Part shown: positions 17,386 to 26,024 of the stretch, piece by piece
How the letters are laid out: every line of letters begins with the position of its first letter
Position numbering within the stretch: the stretch's first letter is position 1
Assembly: GCA_902617285.1 (NCBI GenBank)
Contig: CACMVZ010000001.1
Span: forward strand, 1-64,000
Direction: 5' to 3'
From: an uncultured Bacteroidota bacterium
GTDB lineage: Bacteria > Bacteroidota > Bacteroidia > Flavobacteriales > Flavobacteriaceae
DNA: 64,000 nucleotides
Notes under the pieces: model-generated
Databases searched by the model: none
What the model saw: only the letters and a program-made list of their open reading frames with translations
Told to the model about the DNA's origin: nothing
Made by a program: the position numbers and the translations under genes

Positions 17386-18336
17386 TTGAATACAATTTTT
17401 AAAACAGATTTTAATCTTCCTGGTCAAATATCTAAATATGAAGGTAAAGTAAGAGATGTTTACTATCTAGAAAATGATATATTGGTTGTTATTGCATCTG
17501 ATAGAATTTCTGCATTTGACATTGTTATGCCTAAACCAATTCCATTTAAAGGTCTAGTGTTAAATCAGATTTCAGTTGATATGTTAAAGTCCACTGAAGA
17601 TATAATTCAAAATTGGCTTATATCATCTCCTGATCCAAATGTTTCAATTGGCAGGAAACTTAAACCTGTAAAAGTGGAGATGGTCATTAGAGGCTACTTA
17701 AGTGGACATTCAGACAGATTGTATAGTTCTGGCAAGAGAAGCATTTGTGGAGTTAATTTACCAAATGGTTTAGTATCAAATCAAAAATTTGATAATCCTA
17801 TAATTACTCCAAGTACAAAAGCTGATATTGGTCATGATGAAGATATATCTAAATCTGATATAATAAAAAAAGGAATTTTGACACTAGATCAATATGAAGA
17901 AATAGAGGATATAACTTATAAACTATTTAAGAGAGGTACAGAAATAGCAAAAAAAAGAGGATTAATTCTAGTGGATACTAAGTATGAATTTGGATATGAT
18001 TCCAAAGATAATCTTTGCTTAATTGATGAGATTCACACCCCTGATTCCTCTAGATATTTTTATGAGGACACATATGAAGATTTTATGAATAGGGGAGAAA
18101 CCCCCAAACAATTATCTAAAGAATTTTTTCGTCAGTGGTTAATTCAAAATAATTTTCAGGGGAAGGAAGGTCAAAACCTTCCTGAAATTTCTAATGATGT
18201 TGTGATGGATGTTTCAAAAAGATACTTGGAACTTTACAATAAAATTACCGGTAATAATTTTGATAGTTCGAAGCCTATAAATTCACTTGATCAAATTGAG
18301 GAGACTGTAATAAACTCATTAAAACTTATCAGTTAA
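17386..18336 (+). CDS. purC: phosphoribosylaminoimidazole-succinocarboxamide synthase (SAICAR synthase)
   Basis: Joins aspartate to CAIR with ATP in purine synthesis. The 316-aa form is the longer Bacteroidota/eukaryote-like type. Seen: YEGKVRDVYYL, VIASDRISAFD, EMVIRGYLSGH, LVDTKYEFGYD and IDEIHTPDSSRYF. The start is TTG (17386), 7 bp after phoH, and the protein begins NTIFKTDF. The gene overlaps the convergent M20 peptidase gene by 18 bp, the longest tail overlap in this window. Confidence 0.96.
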   Translation: MNTIFKTDFNLPGQISKYEGKVRDVYYLENDILVVIASDRISAFDIVMPKPIPFKGLVLNQISVDMLKSTEDIIQNWLISSPDPNVSIGRKLKPVKVEMVIRGYLSGHSDRLYSSGKRSICGVNLPNGLVSNQKFDNPIITPSTKADIGHDEDISKSDIIKKGILTLDQYEEIEDITYKLFKRGTEIAKKRGLILVDTKYEFGYDSKDNLCLIDEIHTPDSSRYFYEDTYEDFMNRGETPKQLSKEFFRQWLIQNNFQGKEGQNLPEISNDVVMDVSKRYLELYNKITGNNFDSSKPINSLDQIEETVINSLKLIS

Positions 18337-19836
18337 TATACCCAAATAGGTCTCTATTCCAGTTATATAATTTTCAATTTTAATATTTTCATTAGGACTG
18401 TGTTGATTATTATCTTGATTAACTGTTGGTACAGTTACTGCCGGAATTCCTAATGTATTTACAAATGGAGAAATAGGCACTGATCCACCACTTGTCCTTT
18501 TTTTAACAGGTTCAATTCCAAATGTTTTTTTCAACGATTTAACAAGCCATTTGCCAATTTCAGACTCAATATCAGTTCTGAACGCATCATAATCAAAGCT
18601 AGAAACAAATGTTACAATCTTATTATATTTAAGCCTTTCATCTTTTGTTGGTCTTCTATCTATAACATAATATCCAAGTTCTTGAATATGACTTTTAATA
18701 AGATTATGAAGTCTTATTGGATCAGACTCTAAAACAAGTCTTACATCAATTTCTGCTATACATTCAGATGGAACAATTGTTCTTACTTCTTCTCTAACCC
18801 ATCCGGATTCAATACCTCGTACATTTATAGATGGATACTGAATTGATTCTTGATAATTTTTTCCGACATTATCTGGCTTTTTAAATTGCATGTCATTCAT
18901 CATCTTTTCCTCATCATCAGGCACTTCGGCTAAAATTTTTAATGTTTTTTCATCAAGTTCAATACCATCATAAAAACCTGGAATTGTAACTCTTCCATTA
19001 GAATCTTTCATAGAAGATAATATTTCAGACATTCTAAAAACAGGATTTGGGGCGTAGTTCCCAAAATGACCGCTATGTTGAGGAACAATCGGTCCATAAG
19101 TAATTAATGTAATATCTGAAATTCCTCTAGCTCCAAATGTTAATGTGGGGAGATTAGATGGATGTTTTGGGCCATCAAATATTAGTAAAGCATCACTTTT
19201 CAATTTTGAAGAATATTTTTTAACTGCATCTGCAAGGTTAGGGGAACTAATCTCCTCTTCAAAATCCATAATAACCTTTAAATTATATTCTAATTCAATG
19301 TTATTTCTTTCCATAATCTCTAGGGCGTTAAGAATCATCATTACAGGACCTTTGGCATCTGATGCAGATCTAGCAAAAATTCTTAAATCTTCCTTTTTTA
19401 TATCATCGAATGTTATATTATCCAATCTACTCCAATCAATTATTTTATATTCATTATTAATTCTTTTTTTAAGGACAGCTTTATAAGGATTTTCTTGATC
19501 CCACTTAGAATTGTCAACAGGTTGTCCATCAAACTGAAGGTATATTAAAAGGGTATTTAGATCTTCAGAAATTACTTTTGAAGCTAAAAGAAGAGGTAAT
19601 TCAGGAGTCTCAAGTCTTTCAACTTCAAATCCATATTTTTTAAAATTATTTATCCCCCATTCAATAAGAGGTTTCATTTCATTCTTAAAATTAGCATCAT
19701 TTTTAATTGATAAGAATTCTCTGAAACTCTCAATACTCTCAATTCCAATATCGAATATTTGATTTTCAATATTGCTTTGAGCGAATAAATTAAGTCCAGT
19801 TGTAAATACTAAGATTGGTATTATAAGTTTTTTCAT
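18319..19836 (-). CDS. exported M20-family metallopeptidase with an altered zinc-ligand motif
   Basis: A 505-aa exported protein of the M20/M25/M40 peptidase family. The signal peptide ends ...GLNLFA before Gln20. Seen: IYLQFDGQPVD (98-108), SDAKGP, the Glu-Glu dyad in DFEEEISSP and a late NQHSPNE His. In the first motif the usual His of the GHxD zinc ligand is Gln101, while Asp103 is kept. It may bind metal weakly or differently. Last gene of the six-gene minus-strand operon, 4 bp after miaA. Confidence 0.82.
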   Translation of the reverse strand: MKKLIIPILVFTTGLNLFAQSNIENQIFDIGIESIESFREFLSIKNDANFKNEMKPLIEWGINNFKKYGFEVERLETPELPLLLASKVISEDLNTLLIYLQFDGQPVDNSKWDQENPYKAVLKKRINNEYKIIDWSRLDNITFDDIKKEDLRIFARSASDAKGPVMMILNALEIMERNNIELEYNLKVIMDFEEEISSPNLADAVKKYSSKLKSDALLIFDGPKHPSNLPTLTFGARGISDITLITYGPIVPQHSGHFGNYAPNPVFRMSEILSSMKDSNGRVTIPGFYDGIELDEKTLKILAEVPDDEEKMMNDMQFKKPDNVGKNYQESIQYPSINVRGIESGWVREEVRTIVPSECIAEIDVRLVLESDPIRLHNLIKSHIQELGYYVIDRRPTKDERLKYNKIVTFVSSFDYDAFRTDIESEIGKWLVKSLKKTFGIEPVKKRTSGGSVPISPFVNTLGIPAVTVPTVNQDNNQHSPNENIKIENYITGIETYLGILTDKF

Positions 19837-19840
19837 TACT

Positions 19841-20740
19841 TCAAATTATTTTATTTAAATCTATTTCAAAATTTTTTTCAATGTTTATTTTTTTTGAATT
19901 TTTATATTTTTTGAGCCAAGTAATTTGTCTTTTTGCGTAATTCCTTGTGTTTTGTTTTATCTTATTAATTGCTTCATCGTAAGATAATTTATTTTCAAAA
20001 TAATCAAAAAACTCTTTGTAACCAACTGTATTTAAAGTATTTAAATTAGAATGCTTCTGTAATTTAAAGGCCTCTTCCTCTAGCCCATTACTAATCATAA
20101 CATCAACTCTACGATTAATTTTATCATAAAGTACTTCCCGAGAACATTCTAATAAAACAACTTTTGTTTTAAATTCTCTTTTTTTCTTTGTATGTTTTCT
20201 AAATGATGAAAATTTTCTACCAGTAAATTTAATGATTTCTAACGCTCTAATTATTCTACTCTGATTTTTTATATCTACAATTTTATAATACTTCTTATCT
20301 AGCTTTTTTAATTCCTCTTGTAGGTATGAGATCCCTTTATCTTTATATTCTCTTGTAATTTCATCTCTAATTTTCTCAGGAATCTCTGGAAACTCATCTA
20401 TCCCATATATTACAGAATCAGCATACAGTCCTGAGCCTCCAACTAAAATTAAATATTCTTTATCCTTAAATAGATTATTAATTATATTTATTGCATCTCT
20501 TTCATATAATCCGACATTATATTTATCATGAATACTCTTGTTGTGAATAAAATGATGTTTTATTTCTTTTAATTGATGTTTTGTGGGAGGACATGTGCCT
20601 ATCTCTAGTTCTTTATAAAACTGTCTAGAGTCACAAGAAATAATTTCAGTCTTAAGTTTTTTTGCAAGTTCTATACTAAACGCTGTTTTTCCAACTCCAG
20701 TTGGCCCAGCTATGTATATTAAGTTTCTATTTGTCTTCAT
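19841..20740 (-). CDS. miaA: tRNA dimethylallyltransferase
   Basis: Adds a dimethylallyl group to A37 of tRNAs that read UNN codons. From ATG 20740 the protein (299 aa) begins MKTNRNLIYIAGPTGVGKT, with the P-loop at about 12-19 and then SCDSRQFYKELEIGT; an in-frame ATG at 20794 would add 18 residues that belong to the upstream channel gene's sequence. The start lies inside the end of the channel gene (14 bp overlap). The partner methylthiotransferase gene miaB is not in the window. Part of the operon from 24271 down to 18319. Confidence 0.96.
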   Translation of the reverse strand: MKTNRNLIYIAGPTGVGKTAFSIELAKKLKTEIISCDSRQFYKELEIGTCPPTKHQLKEIKHHFIHNKSIHDKYNVGLYERDAINIINNLFKDKEYLILVGGSGLYADSVIYGIDEFPEIPEKIRDEITREYKDKGISYLQEELKKLDKKYYKIVDIKNQSRIIRALEIIKFTGRKFSSFRKHTKKKREFKTKVVLLECSREVLYDKINRRVDVMISNGLEEEAFKLQKHSNLNTLNTVGYKEFFDYFENKLSYDEAINKIKQNTRNYAKRQITWLKKYKNSKKINIEKNFEIDLNKII

Positions 20741-21548
20741 CAAGGTGAGAACCACATTGGTGACAATAAATAGCATTGTCTTTATGCTTATCATTTAGAC
20801 ATTCAGCACACACCCTTGTGTTAACATCAACTTTTTTTCTTCTTTGAGCCATTTCTGCAGAAATTATTCCGGTTGGAACAGCAATAATTCCATAACCAAG
20901 AATCATAAGCATTGATGCAAGAAACTTACCCAAACCTGTTAATGGAACAATATCACCATACCCAACAGTTGATATTGTGCTTATACACCAATAGATACTC
21001 TCTGGAATATTATTAAAACCAGCTTCAGGACCTTCAATTAAATACATTAGAGTTCCGAATAAAATACACATAATAAGAACGAACAATAAAAAGATTACAA
21101 TCTTTGCTCTACTCACTAACAGTGACCTAACAAGGAAGTTAGACTCACCAATATATCTAGATATGTGAAGAACACGGAAAATTCTAAGAATTCTAAGTGC
21201 TCTAATAGCCATCATTGTTTCTAGTTGAGCTCCAACTATAAATAATGATATATATTTAGGAATAGTAGCCAATAAATCTATAATACCATAAAAGCTAAAA
21301 ATATATTTTCTAGGGTGGTGAATAGATATAACTCTTAATATATATTCAATAGTAAATAATATAGTAATTGTCCATTCAGCTATATTAAGTATTTCATAGT
21401 ATTGCTGGTTTATCCATCCAACTGTTTCAAGAGCTACTAGTACAACACTGATTATGATTACTATAATTAATGATATATCAAACACTTTCCCAGCAGGAGT
21501 GTCTGCTTCATATATAATATCATGTATTTTCTGACGTGTTTTATTCAA
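20727..21548 (-). CDS. voltage-gated-type potassium channel with C-terminal zinc ribbon
   Basis: A six-helix ion channel of 273 aa. The S4-like segment holds regularly spaced Arg116, 119, 122 and 125 plus Arg131, a voltage-sensor pattern. The selectivity filter is TVGYGD at 194-199. The cytoplasmic tail carries two CxxC pairs (Cys247/250 and Cys262/265) that look like a small zinc ribbon. It sits in an operon between the DnaQ-like gene (8 bp overlap) and miaA (14 bp overlap). I infer potassium flux across the inner membrane; the gating signal is unknown, and the zinc ribbon may sense or assemble. Confidence 0.9.
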   Translation of the reverse strand: MNKTRQKIHDIIYEADTPAGKVFDISLIIVIIISVVLVALETVGWINQQYYEILNIAEWTITILFTIEYILRVISIHHPRKYIFSFYGIIDLLATIPKYISLFIVGAQLETMMAIRALRILRIFRVLHISRYIGESNFLVRSLLVSRAKIVIFLLFVLIMCILFGTLMYLIEGPEAGFNNIPESIYWCISTISTVGYGDIVPLTGLGKFLASMLMILGYGIIAVPTGIISAEMAQRRKKVDVNTRVCAECLNDKHKDNAIYCHQCGSHLDEDK

Positions 21549-22671
21549 TGTCTGAAAATTTATAAATTTCTTTCAAATTTACTAGTTTTTTATATCTCCT
21601 CTGAGAAATTAGCCTATATACATAGTTTTTAACCCTTTTTGACTCTTTCACTTTTACTAACCTAGAATTAATTTTTTTCTCGGAATTTATATTATTAAAA
21701 AGCTCAAAATAGCCATAACCTTCTATAACTCCACTCTTAAAGAGAATAAAACTTTTGTCAGCCTCTTTCTTTCCATTAAATGTTATTACAAAGTCTGAAG
21801 CCTCATTTATAATTTCAGGCTTAGAAATTTTGGAGAAAATCTTTGGATCAACATTATTATTAATTTTGGGCTTAAGAGAATTTATCTCTTGAAGAGTCTT
21901 CAAAATTGCAATGTGAACATTGCCTGTAGGATGGACCTTTATTGTTTTAAAATTATTCTGAACGTACTTCGGTATGAATTTTTTACTAGTAAACAACTTA
22001 ATTAGTTTATTCTTAATATCCTTACTAAAATCAATATAAACTAATTCATTTTTATCATTATATATATAGAAGACTCCTGTATTTTCCTTTAGATTATCTA
22101 TAACGTCTTTAAAAATGTTATCCATTTTTTCACCAGGGAATTCGACAATACTTTTTCTTATTATTTCTTGCTTAACATCTTTTTCTAAAAGAATTTTAAA
22201 TAACTCAACAGTTGCAAGTGCATCTCCACTAGCACGATGTCTATCCTTGATTGGAATTCCAAGACTTCTAGATAATCTTCCAAGTTTATATGATTCCTGC
22301 TCAGGAAGTAATTCTTGAGATAAAATAACTGTACAAATAGATTTCATTGAAAAATTAAATCCTAGCCTCTTAAACTCTAATTGTAAAATTCTATAATCAA
22401 ACTGAGCATTATGAGCAACTAGAACAGAATCAGAAGTTATTTCAATGACTCTTTTAGCTATTTCATGAAATCTAGGAGCTGTCTTAAGCATCTTCGAAGA
22501 AATTCCAGTAAGTTTTTCTACATAAGGGTGTATCTCTTTTTCAGGGTTTACTAGGCTTATAAACTGATCAGTAATAGAGACACCATCAAATTTATAGATG
22601 GCAATCTCAATTATCGATTCCTCATTAAATTTTCCACCTGTAGCTTCAAGGTCAACTATTGTATACATCAA
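21541..22671 (-). CDS. DEDDh 3'-5' exonuclease (DnaQ-like) fused to a degenerate GIY-YIG-like domain
   Basis: The 376-aa protein begins with an exonuclease domain of the Pol III epsilon type: Asp7 and Glu9 in VDLEATGG, Asp in AHNAQFDY (85-93), His145 and Asp150 in DRHRASGDA. Residues about 198-270 look like the GIY-YIG domain found behind DnaQ in Bacteroidota (GVFYIYNDKNELVYIDFSK), but YIG reads YID and both Glu positions of the GNELxALLLE-type helix are lost (GNVHIAILKT). The C-terminal 100 residues are unassigned. It could proofread or act in repair. It overlaps both neighbours (4 and 8 bp) in the operon. Confidence 0.83.
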   Translation of the reverse strand: MMYTIVDLEATGGKFNEESIIEIAIYKFDGVSITDQFISLVNPEKEIHPYVEKLTGISSKMLKTAPRFHEIAKRVIEITSDSVLVAHNAQFDYRILQLEFKRLGFNFSMKSICTVILSQELLPEQESYKLGRLSRSLGIPIKDRHRASGDALATVELFKILLEKDVKQEIIRKSIVEFPGEKMDNIFKDVIDNLKENTGVFYIYNDKNELVYIDFSKDIKNKLIKLFTSKKFIPKYVQNNFKTIKVHPTGNVHIAILKTLQEINSLKPKINNNVDPKIFSKISKPEIINEASDFVITFNGKKEADKSFILFKSGVIEGYGYFELFNNINSEKKINSRLVKVKESKRVKNYVYRLISQRRYKKLVNLKEIYKFSDIE

Positions 22672-23318
22672 TAACTTCTTTTTCCGAAAATTTTACTACC
22701 AACTCTAATCATATTTGAACCTTTCTCAATTGCTAACCTGTAGTCATCACTCATACCAATTGATAAAATTTTAAATTTAGAATTCTTCAAATTCATTCTA
22801 TCATATAATTCCTTAATTTGAGAAAATTCATCACTTATTTTTTGTTGATCTTCAGTAAAACTTGCCATACCCATTAACCCAACAATATTAATATTCTCAT
22901 ATTTTTGAATATCTGAATAAAAATCCTCTAGATGGCTCGTATCTAAGCCAAATTTAGTCTCTTCTGAAGAAATTTTAAGTTGTATTAGGCAATCAATTTT
23001 TCTATTTGATTTTTTAGCACATTTATCTATTTCTGTTGCTAATGAAATTCTGTCTAGCGAATGTATCAATGAGATAAAGTTTGAGATGTACTTCACCTTA
23101 TTTTTTTGAAGATGTCCAATCATATGCCACTCGATATCATCTGGTAATAGTTGATGTTTTTCAACAATTTCCTGAACTCTGTTTTCTCCAAAGATCTTTT
23201 GATTAGAATTATATGCTTCTTTAATTTCATCTATGGATCTCGTCTTGGAAACTGCAACTAATTTAACCTCATCGCTTATTTCATCTCTTATACTCAAGAT
23301 ATTATCTCTTATACTCAT
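22668..23318 (-). CDS. pyridoxal-phosphate homeostasis protein (YggS/PLPBP)
   Basis: A 216-aa PLP-binding protein of the alanine-racemase-like fold that buffers PLP levels; no enzyme activity is established for the family. Seen: KLVAVSKTRS with the PLP Lys25, FGENRVQE, WHMIGHLQKNKVK, LMGMASF and the phosphate-binding SIGMSDDYRLAIEKGSNMIR followed by IRVGSKIFG. The length is normal. It overlaps the genes on both sides by 4 bp, which marks tight coupling in the six-gene operon. Confidence 0.94.
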   Translation of the reverse strand: MSIRDNILSIRDEISDEVKLVAVSKTRSIDEIKEAYNSNQKIFGENRVQEIVEKHQLLPDDIEWHMIGHLQKNKVKYISNFISLIHSLDRISLATEIDKCAKKSNRKIDCLIQLKISSEETKFGLDTSHLEDFYSDIQKYENINIVGLMGMASFTEDQQKISDEFSQIKELYDRMNLKNSKFKILSIGMSDDYRLAIEKGSNMIRVGSKIFGKRSY

Positions 23319-24271
23319 AGTTGACTGATTATCTCTTCAGCTACTTCTAGAGCTAAAAGGCCATCACTAAGTGGAACTTTTGATTTAGAATTATTATTTA
23401 TAGACTCAAAAAAATCATTTAACTCTGATTCAATTGAATTAACTTCAACTATTTCAGGTGTTTCAAAAAATATTACTTTTTCTTCACCGTCATTATTTTT
23501 GATGATAATTGAATTATCTGAATCGTTAGTTTCTTTTCCTCTGATTCTAACTACTTGATAATCTTTTTCTAAAAAATTAATAGAAATATATGCATCTTCT
23601 TGAAAAATTCTAGTTTTTCTCATTTTTTTCAGAGAAATTCTACTTGATGTAAGGTTAGCAATACACCCATTTTCAAACTCAATTCTTGCATTTGCTATAT
23701 CAGGAGTGGTACTAATAATAGATACTCCAGAAGCATTAATTCTTTTAACTTTTGAGTTTACAACTTTTAAAACAATATCTATATCATGGATCATTAGATC
23801 CATTATTACAGACACATCGGTTCCTCTCGGATTAAAATCTGAAAGTCTATGCGACTCAATAAATTTTGGATTTTTTATGAATCTGTTACAAGAAATGAAT
23901 GCCTGATTATATCTCTCTACAAATCCAACTTGACCAACTATTTTATTCTTCGATGCTAATTCGTGAATAATTTGAGCCTCATTAGAGTTTGATGTTAAAG
24001 GTTTTTCGACAAATATATGTTTTCCAGCTTCTATACATTTTTTTGCAATTTCAAAATGGGTAGTTGTAGGGGATACTATAATTGCAGCATCAATATCTTT
24101 AAGTAATAGATCTAAATCATTATAGTATTTATAACCATATTCTGAGGAAATCTTTTCTGAATTAGTTTCATCAGTGTCATAAAATCCAATTAAATTTTGA
24201 TTTGATGAATTAATAATATTTAGATGAATTTTACCTAGATGTCCGGCTCCAATTACACCAACTTTTATCAT
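23315..24271 (-). CDS. Gfo/Idh/MocA-family NAD(P)-dependent oxidoreductase
   Basis: A 318-aa sugar-type oxidoreductase: Rossmann motif GVIGAGHLGKIH (about 5-16), the EKP motif in HIFVEKPLTSN (Lys of the catalytic set) and the C-terminal alpha/beta domain with MIHDIDI. The substrate cannot be told from sequence; family members act on sugars, inositols and biliverdin. It is the first gene of the minus-strand operon 24271-18319 and is divergent from pcm with a 58-bp gap. Confidence 0.88.
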   Translation of the reverse strand: MIKVGVIGAGHLGKIHLNIINSSNQNLIGFYDTDETNSEKISSEYGYKYYNDLDLLLKDIDAAIIVSPTTTHFEIAKKCIEAGKHIFVEKPLTSNSNEAQIIHELASKNKIVGQVGFVERYNQAFISCNRFIKNPKFIESHRLSDFNPRGTDVSVIMDLMIHDIDIVLKVVNSKVKRINASGVSIISTTPDIANARIEFENGCIANLTSSRISLKKMRKTRIFQEDAYISINFLEKDYQVVRIRGKETNDSDNSIIIKNNDGEEKVIFFETPEIVEVNSIESELNDFFESINNNSKSKVPLSDGLLALEVAEEIISQL

Positions 24272-24329
24272 TCGTTAAAAATACAATCTTCTTTTGGAAT
24301 AATCGAGTATTAATTTAATATTAGCATAA

Positions 24330-24971
24330 GTGGAAGATAATTTTAAGCATAAAGGAAGAAGAAGGATTCTAGCATCAGAATTAAGAGAAAAAGGCATTCA
24401 AGATGACAGAATCCTTAAGGCTATTGAAAACATACCTAGACATTTATTTATTGATCCTGGGCTTTCAGAACAAGCATATATTGACAAAGCTCTTCCAATA
24501 GAAAATGATCAAACTATATCACAACCATATACTGTAGCTTTCCAGACTCAACTACTTAGCCCATCAACTAGTGATAAAATTTTAGAAATCGGTACAGGCT
24601 CTGGATATCAAACTGCAGTTCTAGATTATTTAAATCTAGATATATATACAATTGAAAGAGACCATGCCTTATATAGATCTACATCCAATCTATTTGATAA
24701 AATGAAAATTAAACCTAAAAAGTTTATTTATGGAGATGGCTTTAATGGAATGCAAGACCATTCACCTTTTGATGGTATAATAGTAACAGCAGGTTCACCA
24801 GTAATCCCAAAAAAACTTGTAATGCAGCTAAAAATAGGAGGTAGGTTAATAATTCCTGTTGGAAAAGATGTACAGGTGATGACAAAAATTATAAGGATTT
24901 CAGAAAATGAATTAAAAAAAGAAACCTATGGAAATTTCCGTTTTGTTCCTATGCTAAAAAATAAAAACTAA
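24330..24971 (+). CDS. pcm: protein-L-isoaspartate O-methyltransferase
   Basis: Repairs isoaspartyl damage in proteins by SAM-dependent methylation. The 213-aa protein has the family opening (RRILASELREKGI; VPRH-like IPRHLFI), the substrate loop ENDQTISQPYTVA and the SAM motif LEIGTGSGYQTAVL (about 85-98). The start is GTG at 24330; there is no ATG at a sensible position. The end overlaps the convergent smpB by 4 bp. Confidence 0.95.
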   Translation: MEDNFKHKGRRRILASELREKGIQDDRILKAIENIPRHLFIDPGLSEQAYIDKALPIENDQTISQPYTVAFQTQLLSPSTSDKILEIGTGSGYQTAVLDYLNLDIYTIERDHALYRSTSNLFDKMKIKPKKFIYGDGFNGMQDHSPFDGIIVTAGSPVIPKKLVMQLKIGGRLIIPVGKDVQVMTKIIRISENELKKETYGNFRFVPMLKNKN

Positions 24972-25426
24972 TTATTGAAGTTCTTTTTAATTCTTTTTAG
25001 ACTTATTTTATTTTCTCTGTCTTTAATCACATTTCTTTTATCAAACTCTCTTTTACCTTTTGCAACAGATATGTTGAGCTTTGCTATTCCTTTTTTACTA
25101 ATAAAAAGAGAAGTTGCAACAACAGTAATTCCAATGTCACGAACGTCTTTTTCAATTTTTTTTAACTCTTGTCTATTAAGAAGTAGTTTTCTCTTTCTTT
25201 TTGGATCGTAATTTTGTTCACTTGAGTTCTCATACTGATCAATATGAAGATTGATTACGAATAGTTCACCGTCAGTGTATTCACAATATGAATTATTAAG
25301 CGATGCTTTGGAATTTCTTATTGATTTTATCTCATTTCCAGTTAATACAATCCCACAAGTATAACTATCTAGTAACGAGTAATCATACTTAGCTTTTTTA
25401 TTTTTTATGTTAACTGAACTATTCAT
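24968..25426 (-). CDS. smpB: SsrA-binding protein SmpB
   Basis: Binds tmRNA and brings it to stalled ribosomes for trans-translation. The 152-aa chain is normal in length, with NKKAKYDYSLLDSYTCGIVLTGNEIKSIR, the NSYCEY strand, the RKRKLLLNR turn, and a basic tail (KGKREFDKRNVIKDRE) that enters the ribosomal decoding centre. The tmRNA gene itself is not in this window. It is convergent with pcm and divergent from a GNAT gene. Confidence 0.97.
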   Translation of the reverse strand: MNSSVNIKNKKAKYDYSLLDSYTCGIVLTGNEIKSIRNSKASLNNSYCEYTDGELFVINLHIDQYENSSEQNYDPKRKRKLLLNRQELKKIEKDVRDIGITVVATSLFISKKGIAKLNISVAKGKREFDKRNVIKDRENKISLKRIKKNFNN

Positions 25427-25471
25427 GATGTAAAATTACAAATTTGAAAAGGAATAATTTATATTTATTAC

Positions 25472-25918
25472 ATGGAGGTAATAAGAGCAGCTCAAAAACA
25501 AGACTTTAAATTTTTGAGCAAAATATTTTCTTTAAATATCCCAAAATACTTTGATAAAAAAGAATTATATGATTTCAAAAAATACTTTAATTCTAAAAAT
25601 CTTGAATCCTATTTTATAATTGAATCCAAAGGTAATGTAGTAGGAGGGGGTGGATATGCATATGAGAATATGAAAACTGCTAGAATATGCTGGTTATTTA
25701 TAGATCCTGATTATCATGGCTTGGGCTTTGGTAAAAAGCTGGTTAATTATTGTATTAAAATTTTAAAGAATAATAGAAGATTAAATGTAATCGAAGTTGA
25801 GACTTCCAATCTTACATATAAATTTTACGAGAAACTAAACTTTAAAATTGTATACATAAAGAAAGATTATTGGCCGAATAATGATGACTTATATTTTATG
25901 AAGATTGATTTAGTCTAA
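25472..25918 (+). CDS. GNAT-family N-acetyltransferase
   Basis: A small (148 aa) acetyltransferase with the acetyl-CoA loop in HGLGFGKKLV (about 85-94) after the strand ICWLFIDPDY, and the late motif VIEVETSNLTYKFYEKLNFKIV. It could acetylate a small molecule or a protein N-terminus; nothing nearby points to a substrate. A 106-bp gap separates it from glyA. Confidence 0.82.
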   Translation: MEVIRAAQKQDFKFLSKIFSLNIPKYFDKKELYDFKKYFNSKNLESYFIIESKGNVVGGGGYAYENMKTARICWLFIDPDYHGLGFGKKLVNYCIKILKNNRRLNVIEVETSNLTYKFYEKLNFKIVYIKKDYWPNNDDLYFMKIDLV

Positions 25919-26024
25919 TCTAATAATTAATAATAAAAATTGTTTATAACTAGTTGATTTATATAATAGGAAACAAACAAACTAGAATTGCTATTTTATT
26001 AATTTAGCACTTTAATTCTCTGTA

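Noticed and set aside
19145-19486. A 113-codon open frame opposite the M20 peptidase gene
   Set aside because: It is antisense to a protein with clear family motifs and shows no recognisable domain.
25439-25446. Palindromic CAAATTTG between smpB and the GNAT gene as a two-way promoter
   Set aside because: It lacks the leading TA of TAnnTTTG on either strand, and no spaced TTG is present.
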